Source: Mageeibacillus indolicus UPII9-5 (GTDB lineage: Bacteria; Bacillota; Clostridia; Saccharofermentanales; Fastidiosipilaceae). From it: 64,000 nt of DNA. The translations under genes were made by a program, and so were the position numbers. Positions 18,545 through 26,427 of this stretch are shown here, piece by piece; position 1 is the stretch's first letter; every line of letters starts with the position of its first letter. A model generated the notes under the pieces. The model saw only the letters and a program-made list of their open reading frames with translations, was not told the origin of the DNA and did not search any database. The stretch is from the NCBI RefSeq assembly GCF_000025225.2, contig NC_013895.2:62001-126000 (forward strand), read 5' to 3'.

Positions 18545-19798
18545 ATGCAGATAGAAATAGCTATAGATGCCAGAAAACAGTACGTAGAAGTTCCTGAATC
18601 GAATCTTCTCGGTATTTTGACTCAGAACGAGGTAGAGGTTGAGCGGAGGGATGAAGTAGCGGTTGAATACGCAATTGAGCATCCGATCGGAACCGGCTAT
18701 TTGCATGATATAGTCAGGCCTGGAGAGAAAATAGCGATTATAACTTCCGATCTTACAAGGCCGATTCCTTCTTACCAAGTTTTGCCGGCAGTCCTGAACG
18801 AGCTATATCGAGCTGGCTGCCGTGATGAAGATATAACGATTGTTTTTGCCTTGGGTTCGCATCGTAAGCAAACTGAGGCAGAAAAAGAGAGACTGGTAGG
18901 GACGGAAATATACAGAAAAATAAGCTGTGTGGATGGGGATATTGAAGATGTCGTTCATATGGGAACAACTAAAGAAGGAACGCCTGTTGATGTTGTTCGA
19001 GTTGTAGCAGAAGCTGATCGGCGAATTTGTCTGGGGAATATAGAATATCATTATTTTGCCGGTTATAGTGGCGGTGCCAAAGCAATAATGCCCGGAGTAT
19101 CAACTAGAGCGGCCATTCAGGCCAATCACAGTAAAATGGTGCAAGAAAAAGCCGCAGCAGGAAATCTGATAGAAAATCCTGTTCGCGATGATTTGGAGGA
19201 TGCGATTAATTACTGCCCGATTGATTTTATTGTCAATGTGGTATTAGACGAACATAAAAAGATAATATTTGCGGTGGCCGGACACTTTATTGAGGCACAT
19301 CGCGCCGGATGTCGTTTCCTAGACGGCCTTTATTTGAAGCCGATACCGGCTCGGGCGGATATAGTTATTTGTTCGCAGGGCGGAAAACCGAAAGATCTTA
19401 ACTTGTATCAGACGCAGAAAGCGTTGGACAATGCTAAGCACGCAGTGAAAGATGGCGGAATAATAATTTTGGTAGGCTCGTGCAAGGAAGGTATGGGTGA
19501 AGGCGTTTTCGCCCAATGGATGACAGAAGCTGAAAAACCGGAGGATCTCATCGAACGTATTGCGAAGGAATTTAAACTGGGTGGACACAAGGCCGCGGCC
19601 ATAGCTCTGGTAATGCAGCGAGCAAAAATATTTTTGGTATCGGATTTGCCGGATGACTTTGTGCGCAACATTTTTATGGAGCCATTTTCAGAGGTGCAGG
19701 AGGCCTATGATGCGGCCATAGCTGAGCAGGGAAACAATGCGACAACTCTTGTCATGCCGTTCGGCGGATCAACTTTACCACGTTGCATGACGGAGTAA
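18545..19798 (+). CDS. LarA-family nickel-dependent hydroxyacid racemase
   Basis: 417 residues. The family uses a nickel-pincer nucleotide to racemise or epimerise 2-hydroxy acids such as lactate and malate. Catalytic and cofactor residues known from Lactiplantibacillus LarA (His108, His174, Lys184, His200) line up as His106, His169, Lys179 and His195, with identical spacing among the last three. DLTRP (69-73) and GYSGGAKAIMPG (173-184) are also present. The LarB/C/E cofactor genes are not in the window. Start choice: ATG 18545, 13 bases after GGGGAG; ATG 18533 is too close to that site. Its place in a sugar-acid cluster suggests a substrate other than lactate; malate is proposed here. Confidence 0.85.
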   Translation: MQIEIAIDARKQYVEVPESNLLGILTQNEVEVERRDEVAVEYAIEHPIGTGYLHDIVRPGEKIAIITSDLTRPIPSYQVLPAVLNELYRAGCRDEDITIVFALGSHRKQTEAEKERLVGTEIYRKISCVDGDIEDVVHMGTTKEGTPVDVVRVVAEADRRICLGNIEYHYFAGYSGGAKAIMPGVSTRAAIQANHSKMVQEKAAAGNLIENPVRDDLEDAINYCPIDFIVNVVLDEHKKIIFAVAGHFIEAHRAGCRFLDGLYLKPIPARADIVICSQGGKPKDLNLYQTQKALDNAKHAVKDGGIIILVGSCKEGMGEGVFAQWMTEAEKPEDLIERIAKEFKLGGHKAAAIALVMQRAKIFLVSDLPDDFVRNIFMEPFSEVQEAYDAAIAEQGNNATTLVMPFGGSTLPRCMTE

Positions 19799-19928
19799 GA
19801 AATAAAATCAAATATTCATATGAGATGACGAAAGACGGCAATAGATGGCAATAGACGATTAAAGACGACTAAAGCGTATAAAAGAGGACAGCAGGAAAAA
19901 ATTTAACTATCGTAACGGAGGTACTATT

Positions 19929-20957
19929 ATGGCAAAAGTTAAAGTCGGTGTAGCAGGCTACGGGGTCATCGGTCAACGACTGGCTGACGGCGTAAAATTG
20001 CAGGAAGACATGGAGCTGGTAGGTATAGCCGATCTGGCACCGACACTGTCAATTAGAGCGTTAAAAGAGCGCGGAATGCCGTATGATTTATATTTAGTAG
20101 ACGGCGCAGATAAGAGCAAGTTTGAAGAGTTACACATTCCGGTATCAGGAACGTTTGAAGAGCTTTGCCAAAAGGTAGATATTATGCTTGACTCTTCTCC
20201 TGGTGGGGTTGGACTGAAGAATAAGGCTATTTATGAGCGCATGGGTATCAAAGCTGTATTCCAAGGCGGAGAGAAGAACGAAGTTGCTGATGTGTTTTTC
20301 CACGGCTATGCCAACTTTGAAAAAGGTTTAGGCCGAAGATTTTTGAAATTGACTTCGTGTAATACTACCGGAATCATCCGAGCGGTAGATTGTTTGGACC
20401 GTAAATTCGGAATCGAGAAAGTCGCGATAACGATTGTTCGCCGTGTAGCGGATCCGGGTGACTATCACCGTGGCTTGACCAATGCCTTGCAGGTAGATAA
20501 GGCACCATCGCATCAGGCAGTCGATCTTATGACGATCATGCCGCATGTCAATGCTACCGGAATCTTGGTACATACTCCGGTAACGCACGGACATTTTATT
20601 ACTGTTGTCGCTACCGGCAAGCAGAAAATAACCAAAGAAATGGCTTTGGAGGCGTTTAAAGCGCATGATCGTATTCGTGTTGTGCGTATTGAGGACGGGT
20701 TCCGCGGCAATGCATCATTCTTCAAATATGGGCGTGAACTGTGTCGGCCGCGCGGCGATCTATATGAAATAGGCTTATGGGAAGACTGCATTGTGGAGAG
20801 TGGCAACGATATTATGTTCGGTATTCATATACCGCAAGAATCAATAACCATTCCTGAAACTATGGACGCTGTCAGAGCTGCTATGCGTATGCAAACGACG
20901 AGAGAAACCGGCACGGCTGAAACCAATAAATATTTGGGGTTGGGATTATGGAAGTGA
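19929..20957 (+). CDS. Type II (archaeal-type) glyceraldehyde-3-phosphate dehydrogenase homologue
   Basis: 342 residues. N-terminal Rossmann motif GYGVIG (10-15) and catalytic Cys144 in SCNTTG mark it as the archaeal GAPDH type rather than bacterial GapA. The family makes an acyl phosphate from an aldehyde with NAD(P)+ and phosphate. Two regions differ from the archaeal sequences I remember: PSHQAVD (193-199), where PSHHxPD is usual and the second His is catalytic, and DYHRGLTNA, where a Lys/Gly-Pro-Ile-Asn-Ala stretch is usual. The substrate may therefore differ from glyceraldehyde 3-phosphate. GGAGG precedes the ATG; the next gene overlaps by 10 bases. Confidence 0.85.
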   Translation: MAKVKVGVAGYGVIGQRLADGVKLQEDMELVGIADLAPTLSIRALKERGMPYDLYLVDGADKSKFEELHIPVSGTFEELCQKVDIMLDSSPGGVGLKNKAIYERMGIKAVFQGGEKNEVADVFFHGYANFEKGLGRRFLKLTSCNTTGIIRAVDCLDRKFGIEKVAITIVRRVADPGDYHRGLTNALQVDKAPSHQAVDLMTIMPHVNATGILVHTPVTHGHFITVVATGKQKITKEMALEAFKAHDRIRVVRIEDGFRGNASFFKYGRELCRPRGDLYEIGLWEDCIVESGNDIMFGIHIPQESITIPETMDAVRAAMRMQTTRETGTAETNKYLGLGLWK

Positions 20958-22204
20958 ATATAATTTCCTACAAAGACATAGACTACCGCGGCAAGAAAGT
21001 CTTGCTGCGGTTGGATATCAATTCTCCGCTTGATCCGACGACAAAAAAGATAACAGATCGGACGCGCTTGATTAAAAGCTGCCCAACTTTGGTACATTTA
21101 CTCAGGCAGGGTGCAAAGGTGGCCATCTTGGCACATCAGGGTGACACCCTTGATTATCAAAACTTGATCGAACTATCGGAACATGCCGCTATATTGAGCG
21201 AACTAACCGGCTATCCAATTAAATATATTGATGATGTTTGTGGCCCTGCGGCTATAGCTGCCGTACAAGCTTTGTTGCCGGGGGAAGCGGTCTTATTGGG
21301 CAATGTGCGATATTTGACAGAAGAAATTTCGACTTTTGAAACGGTGGTAAAGCTTAGTCCGGCCGAACAAACGAAGACATGGATAGTACGTAAACTAGCG
21401 CCGTTGTTCGATTGTTATGTAAATGACGCTTTTTCGGCAGCGCATCGCAACAGCCCGTCCATGTGTGCTTTCCAAGAACTTTTGCCGACAGCAGCCGGTG
21501 AACTGTTGTTTGCCGAGTATGAAGCTCTGAGCAAGGTGTTGAAGGCACCTGCCCGGCCGGCCACATTTGTCTTAGGAGGAGCAAAAATATCCGATGCCTT
21601 TGGGATGATGGAACAAGTCCTGAGCAATGGAACGGCGGACGTGATTTTGACTTCTGGGGTAACCGGGGTGGTTTTCTTGCTGGCGAAGGGGGTAAAAGTC
21701 GGGAAAAAATATGAAGAGTGGCTGCGTGATCGCAAATTGCTTGACTTTGTTGAGCCAGCTCGTAACTATTTGACTCAATATGGGGAACATATTAAACTTC
21801 CCTTAGACTTAGCCTATGAAGTTGACGGTAAACGATGTGAAATAGCGGTAGCTGATTTGCCGTTGGATGACGGGATGTTCCTTGATATAGGGGAGAACAC
21901 GGTGGCGGCTTACAAAGAATTTATTGACAAAGCTGGTACTTTGTTTATCAACGGTCCGGCGGGAGTTTATGAAAATGAATTATTTGCCTACGGGACGCGG
22001 GAGCTTTGGCGAGCTATTGCGGCGGCGCCGGGCTATTCCGTGGTTGGTGGCGGCGATTCGGTTCAAGCGGCCGGCAAGTTCATCGACCTTAACGACATAA
22101 GTTACGTCTGCACTGCCGGCGGCGCGATGGTGCGCTTCATGACCGGTAAGAAATTGCCTCTAATCGTAGCCATGGAAAAGGCTGCAATTCGAGAACGAGG
22201 CTAA
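20948..22204 (+). CDS. Archaeal-type phosphoglycerate kinase homologue
   Basis: 418 residues. It transfers phosphate from an acyl phosphate to ADP. The N-terminal LLRLDINSP (19-27), GNVRY (118-122), VNDAFSAAHR (158-167), NGPAGVYE and the C-terminal GGGDSVQA mark a PGK of the archaeal type. The basic patch that binds the 3-phosphate is altered: HQGD at 63-66, where PGKs have H-x-x-R, replaces an Arg by Asp, while His166/Arg167 remain. Start at the ATG overlapping the GAPDH end. It forms a pair with the GAPDH homologue, so the two probably work in series. Confidence 0.85.
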   Translation: MEVNIISYKDIDYRGKKVLLRLDINSPLDPTTKKITDRTRLIKSCPTLVHLLRQGAKVAILAHQGDTLDYQNLIELSEHAAILSELTGYPIKYIDDVCGPAAIAAVQALLPGEAVLLGNVRYLTEEISTFETVVKLSPAEQTKTWIVRKLAPLFDCYVNDAFSAAHRNSPSMCAFQELLPTAAGELLFAEYEALSKVLKAPARPATFVLGGAKISDAFGMMEQVLSNGTADVILTSGVTGVVFLLAKGVKVGKKYEEWLRDRKLLDFVEPARNYLTQYGEHIKLPLDLAYEVDGKRCEIAVADLPLDDGMFLDIGENTVAAYKEFIDKAGTLFINGPAGVYENELFAYGTRELWRAIAAAPGYSVVGGGDSVQAAGKFIDLNDISYVCTAGGAMVRFMTGKKLPLIVAMEKAAIRERG

Positions 22205-22222
22205 GGAGTTGAGAGGTTGCGA

Positions 22223-23080
22223 ATGGACAAGAAAAAAATCAAAGAGTTGGAATTGTTTGCCGCTGAAATTCGCTTGGAAACTACCAAGGAAGTAGCCAAA
22301 CGCGGATTCGGTCATTTGCCGGGGTCATTATCGGTGGCCGATGCTTTAGCGGTATTGTATGGAGATGTTATGCGCATCCGCCCGAAAGAACCTAAGTGGG
22401 AGGGCCGCGATTTAATGGTGATGTCGAAAGGGCATGCCGGCCCGGCTGTATACGCAACTTTGGCGCTTAAAGGTTTCTTCCCGATGGAAGAGTTGGCAAC
22501 GCTAAATCAACCGGGGACAAATTTGCCGAGCCACTGTGATCGTAATAAAACTGTCGGTGTTGACATGACCACCGGTTCATTGGGGCAAGGTGTTTCAACG
22601 GCTATAGGTATGGCTTTAGGACACAAATTGGCTGGAGATGATGTGCGTACTTATTTGATCGTTGGCGACGGTGAATGCGATGAAGGACAGGTCTGGGAAG
22701 GCATGCTGTTTGCCCATCAGCAAAAATTGGATCATTTAACGGTTTTCGTTGATTATAACAAAAAGCAATTGGACGGCACGGTAGAGGAGGTTATGGACCT
22801 CGGAGATATTGAAGCAAAATTCAAAGCTTTCGGTTTCCATACGGAAAACATTGATGGCAATAATGTTGCTGCTATCCTAGAAGCATTGGCCAAATGCCGT
22901 GAAGTTAAAGATGTTCCTTCCTGCATAATACTCAATACTTTAAAAGGCAAAGGAATTACGGAAGTTGAAGAAATGAAGTTGAATCATCATATTCAAGTTG
23001 ATCCGGAGCTGGCGAAGAAAGCGATAGCTGAGTTGACGGCTGAAGTAGAGCGTTTGAAGGGGGAAACGGCTAATGTTTAA
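22223..23080 (+). CDS. Transketolase, N-terminal (ThDP-binding) subunit
   Basis: 285 residues from ATG 22223 (GAGAGG upstream; a TTG six bases earlier is less likely). This is the pyrophosphate-binding half of a split transketolase: KGHAGPA, GSLGQG, and the GDGE...N ThDP/Mg motif around VGDGECDEGQVWEG. It transfers a two-carbon ketol unit from a D-threo ketose to an aldehyde. It needs the subunit encoded next, which overlaps by 8 bases. Confidence 0.92.
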   Translation: MDKKKIKELELFAAEIRLETTKEVAKRGFGHLPGSLSVADALAVLYGDVMRIRPKEPKWEGRDLMVMSKGHAGPAVYATLALKGFFPMEELATLNQPGTNLPSHCDRNKTVGVDMTTGSLGQGVSTAIGMALGHKLAGDDVRTYLIVGDGECDEGQVWEGMLFAHQQKLDHLTVFVDYNKKQLDGTVEEVMDLGDIEAKFKAFGFHTENIDGNNVAAILEALAKCREVKDVPSCIILNTLKGKGITEVEEMKLNHHIQVDPELAKKAIAELTAEVERLKGETANV

Positions 23081-24035
23081 AGTTATATATGATGGAAGCG
23101 CGGAAACTAAGGCTCATAAAAATATTTTTGGGGAAACCATTGAAGCCTTGGCTGCCGAGGACAAAGCTGTTATCTATTTGGATGCCGATCTAATGAATTC
23201 AGCCGGTACGTATAAGTTTTGGCGCAAAAATCCGGCTCAAGCGATTAACTGCGGAATCGCTGAGGCGAACATGATGGGAGTTGCAGCCGGTCTTTCAGCT
23301 GTTGGGCGTAAGCCTTATGTCCATACTTTTGGGCCTTTTGCCAGCCGCCGTTGTTTTGACCAAGTGTTTCTTTCGATTGGCTATGCAAAGAACAGCGTGC
23401 GAATTTTTGGCTCCGATCCCGGAGTTGCGGCCGCTTTTAACGGTGGGACGCACATGCCGTTTGAAGATATGGCTCTGATGCGTACGATTCCCGGGGCCAA
23501 GGTATTTGACTTGGCGGACGGAGTTGAGTTTGAGTGGGTTTTGCGTGCGGTGAAGGATCTGGAAGGCGTAGTCTATATGCGCAGCACGCGCAAGACATTT
23601 AAGAAAATATACGAACCGGGTTCAACCTTTAAGATAGGTAAAGGAAACTTGTTGCGTGATGGCAAAGATTTGACTATTATCGCTTCCGGCTTGATGGTCG
23701 GCGAGGCGATGGCGGCAGCAGAAATGTTGGCTGCAGAAGGGAAATCGGTGCGAGTAATTGACATGTTCACGGTCAAGCCGTTGGACAAGGAGATCGTTTG
23801 GCAGGCGGCAGCTGAAACTGGAGCTATTGTTACGGCAGAGAACCACAATATAATCGGAGGTTTGGGTGATGCGGTAGCGGCTGCGTTGTTGGAGGGTAAG
23901 GCAGTGCCCTTTGCCAAGCATGGTGTCAATGATCAATTCGGCCAAGTAGGCCCGGTTGATTACTTGCAGGAACAGTACGGTCTTACGGCTAAGGCGTTGG
24001 TAGAAACTTGCCACAAGGTTTTGGCTCGTAAATAA
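23073..24035 (+). CDS. Transketolase, C-terminal subunit
   Basis: 320 residues, with the pyrimidine-binding and C-terminal domains. Catalytic Glu64 sits in CGIAEANMMG. The substrate loop that reads GEDGxTHQ in ordinary transketolases is AFNGGTHMP here (121-129): by eye the Asp equivalent to E. coli Asp469, which contacts the sugar hydroxyl, is Asn123, while His127 is kept. This suggests a specialised substrate. The gene overlaps the N-subunit gene, so the two are coupled. Confidence 0.92.
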   Translation: MFKVIYDGSAETKAHKNIFGETIEALAAEDKAVIYLDADLMNSAGTYKFWRKNPAQAINCGIAEANMMGVAAGLSAVGRKPYVHTFGPFASRRCFDQVFLSIGYAKNSVRIFGSDPGVAAAFNGGTHMPFEDMALMRTIPGAKVFDLADGVEFEWVLRAVKDLEGVVYMRSTRKTFKKIYEPGSTFKIGKGNLLRDGKDLTIIASGLMVGEAMAAAEMLAAEGKSVRVIDMFTVKPLDKEIVWQAAAETGAIVTAENHNIIGGLGDAVAAALLEGKAVPFAKHGVNDQFGQVGPVDYLQEQYGLTAKALVETCHKVLARK

Positions 24036-24142
24036 GACGTGCATCGGACGGCGTTGAATCGCGTGAAAACGCGGAGAAACGTGGGAAATAAACCTGTTGT
24101 TTGCGCTCAGGCGAACGGTGTTCGGCACGCAGAGGAGGAATA

Positions 24143-24940
24143 ATGTACCTAGAGAAAAAAACTGGTCGCGGTTACAACGAATTTTTGAACATTGACATCA
24201 ACAACGGTGAAGGCAGCCTGATGGATGTTGGTCTGTTAATTTTGGAACCGGGTGACACTTTTGAGTTTACTGAAAAAGATAAGGAAGTGTCATGGATTTT
24301 GATGCAGGGCGAAGCGACGGCTGAGTTCGACGGTCGAACAGTGGAGATGAATCGGCCAAATCCGTTTGATTATAATCCTTGGTGTTTATTGCAGTGTAAA
24401 GGTAAGCGAAGCACAGTGACAGCGCACTCCTATTGCGAATTCTATGTGCAAAAGACTTACAACGAGCGTGAATATCCGACACATTTGTATACGTCGGATG
24501 AGGTGGATACTTGGGCCAGAGGCAATGGTGGTGAGCTGGACGGCATGATGCGCCGCGATGTAAGGACATGTTATGACTATGAAAGTAGGCCGGACAGCAA
24601 TATGGTTTTGGGCGAGGTGGTCAACCGCCCGGGTAAGTGGAGCAGCTATCCGCCGCACAGTCATCCTCAGCCGGAGGTGTATTTTTACTTCTTCCAGAAT
24701 CCTAAGGGGTTCGGGGCTGGGTGGACGGACGGCAGGCCTTATGAAGTGCATCATCACGGCTGCCTGGTAGTAACGAATGAGGTTACACATCAGCAGGTAA
24801 TGGCTCCGGGCTATCCTTGTTGCTATACTTGGGGCATTCGTCATTTGGATGGCAAACCATGGGAAAAAACACGTATTGATGATCCGACGCATGCTTGGTT
24901 ACTTGAAAAAGATCCGCAATACTGGCACGGCGGTGAATAA
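24143..24940 (+). CDS. iolB: 5-deoxy-glucuronate isomerase
   Basis: 265 residues. A two-cupin protein of the IolB/KduI family; the metal-site segment YPPHSHPQPEVYFYF (about 172-186) is characteristic. It converts 5-deoxy-glucuronate to 2-deoxy-5-keto-D-gluconate. ATG 24143 follows a perfect GAGGAGG; an upstream in-frame start has none. Last gene of the cluster. No iolC or iolJ follows. Confidence 0.9.
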   Translation: MYLEKKTGRGYNEFLNIDINNGEGSLMDVGLLILEPGDTFEFTEKDKEVSWILMQGEATAEFDGRTVEMNRPNPFDYNPWCLLQCKGKRSTVTAHSYCEFYVQKTYNEREYPTHLYTSDEVDTWARGNGGELDGMMRRDVRTCYDYESRPDSNMVLGEVVNRPGKWSSYPPHSHPQPEVYFYFFQNPKGFGAGWTDGRPYEVHHHGCLVVTNEVTHQQVMAPGYPCCYTWGIRHLDGKPWEKTRIDDPTHAWLLEKDPQYWHGGE

Positions 24941-25468
24941 TTTGAAGTGATGAATTACCCGATCAGGGTTGAACGTGCCTTAACACCTTAATAGGGTGAA
25001 CAAAGAAAAGTCTGCTTAGCACTTGCGATTTTATACTTGTACTTGTGTTTGTACTTGTATTTGCGCTCGGCTAGGCAGGCTTTGCTTATCTATGACAGTT
25101 GTATCAACCGAATCTTAGAATAAAACTTTGTGATCTTAATGTGAGGCTTTGTAAACTAAAAGAACCGAACTTTACCAATGATGAAACATCCATGGAAAAT
25201 GAATGTTTAGGCAGTATGTTCACTTAATTCAGGTACCCTTTGGTGGATGAATTGAGTGGTAAGTTCAGTTGAAAGCTGTCAATTAGTGCTAATGATTATA
25301 GATCACAGAAGATTCTAAGATTAATGCATCTCGGGCTCTGCGTATCTTCAGCATAGAACGCAATCCTCGAGTTACATTGGGCTACAAGTTACATTGGGCT
25401 TTGCTCATGTGAAGGGGCTGGAATCAAGCTTATTGATCAACTTCAATGAGATAAGACCAAGCTGCGGT
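24941..25468. other. Gene-free stretch between iolB and a secreted-protein gene
   Basis: 528 bases with no convincing open reading frame. It contains a short degenerate repeat (TGTACTTGT-like units at about 25033-25062) and a doubled 15-base unit (AGTTACATTGGGCT) near 25370-25400. No convincing terminator was found. Confidence 0.5.
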
Positions 25469-25966
25469 TTACTTTTGCGGCTTTATTAGCGGCATGGCAT
25501 CCGGTTGGATCTGATCTGGATCATAGCCACGCAACCAGCGGCCGTAATTAAAGTACATCACTCCGTTTTCTGCGTAGACATATTCTTGTTTGTAGAGAAT
25601 TCCGGCATATAGATATCCGTTGTGCCACTCTTGCCAAGGCAATTGATCACCGACATCACGATTAACGACTTGGATGAAACGTTCAGGACCGATAGGTGGT
25701 TTTTGCATGGAAAGAAGTTCTTCAACTAATTTCATATCTGAGCGATTCTCTTCACTGTAGTCTTTCTTTGTTTTGTGCACATAGCCCTCAGGCAAATTAA
25801 ATTCAATCATGTACACAGGGTGTCCGTCTAATTCGCCAATCTTTTCGTATGACTTTACATTAGATTGACCATTGGTGAAAACTTCTTTAACCGCTGGTTT
25901 TTCGTTAAGAAACGGCATGAAAGCCATAATTGCGGATAGTGCAATAGATATTACCAGTTTTAGCAT
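25469..25966 (-). CDS. Small secreted protein of unknown function
   Basis: 165 residues, not recognised. It begins with a short signal-like hydrophobic segment (residues 2-19). The rest is hydrophilic and rich in Tyr, Trp, Pro and Glu, with no Cys. A perfect AAAGGAGG site precedes the ATG at 25966. It stands alone, with gene-poor sequence on both sides. Confidence 0.7.
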   Translation of the reverse strand: MLKLVISIALSAIMAFMPFLNEKPAVKEVFTNGQSNVKSYEKIGELDGHPVYMIEFNLPEGYVHKTKKDYSEENRSDMKLVEELLSMQKPPIGPERFIQVVNRDVGDQLPWQEWHNGYLYAGILYKQEYVYAENGVMYFNYGRWLRGYDPDQIQPDAMPLIKPQK

Positions 25967-26427
25967 AATACGACCTCCTTTGCTAAAAATGTCGGTTCAA
26001 TTAGTACAATTTAATTATGGTTCTAACTTAGAACAATGTCAAATGCAAATTATTGCGTTATTATGTCAATTTTCCGCAAGTTTTGTTAAACGAAGGATCG
26101 AAGCACCGTTAATACTTGTGACGCACTTATGCTATATGCTGAAGGAATCTATATAACGAGTCTTTCTTGCTCCATATCTCTTTTATGTATCTGTTCCCAA
26201 AAACCTAAAATGGCGAGGATTCGTTAAGGCGGGGATAAAAGGAGGAAGAGGGCATGGCAGTTGTAAAAAAGAACAAGCGTGGAAGGTTGTGGTGGGTAGC
26301 CGAAACCTTACAAAGATGGCTCCGATCAGTTCCTAGAGATCTGGTCATCTGTGCAGGGTGAAGGGGGAATTTGTAAAATCTAGGTTTAATTGTACTTTGG
26401 GAGCAGCTGCGTGCTTGGCTTTAGTCG
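25967..26427. other. Gene-poor stretch between the secreted-protein gene and the polyamine operon
   Basis: 461 bases with stops in all frames apart from one tiny frame with a ribosome binding site at 26254-26361 (listed separately). Nothing else is recognised. Confidence 0.45.
26254..26361 (+). CDS. Possible 35-residue basic peptide
   Basis: ATG 26254 follows AAAAGGAGG at a normal distance and opens a 35-codon frame rich in Lys, Arg and Trp (VVKKNKRGRLWWV near the start). No homologue is recognised. It may be a true small protein or the start of a decayed gene. Confidence 0.3.
   Translation: MAVVKKNKRGRLWWVAETLQRWLRSVPRDLVICAG

Noticed and set aside
26254-26361. Remnant of an insertion sequence
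   Set aside because: No inverted repeats, target duplications or transposase motifs were seen; left as a possible small peptide.
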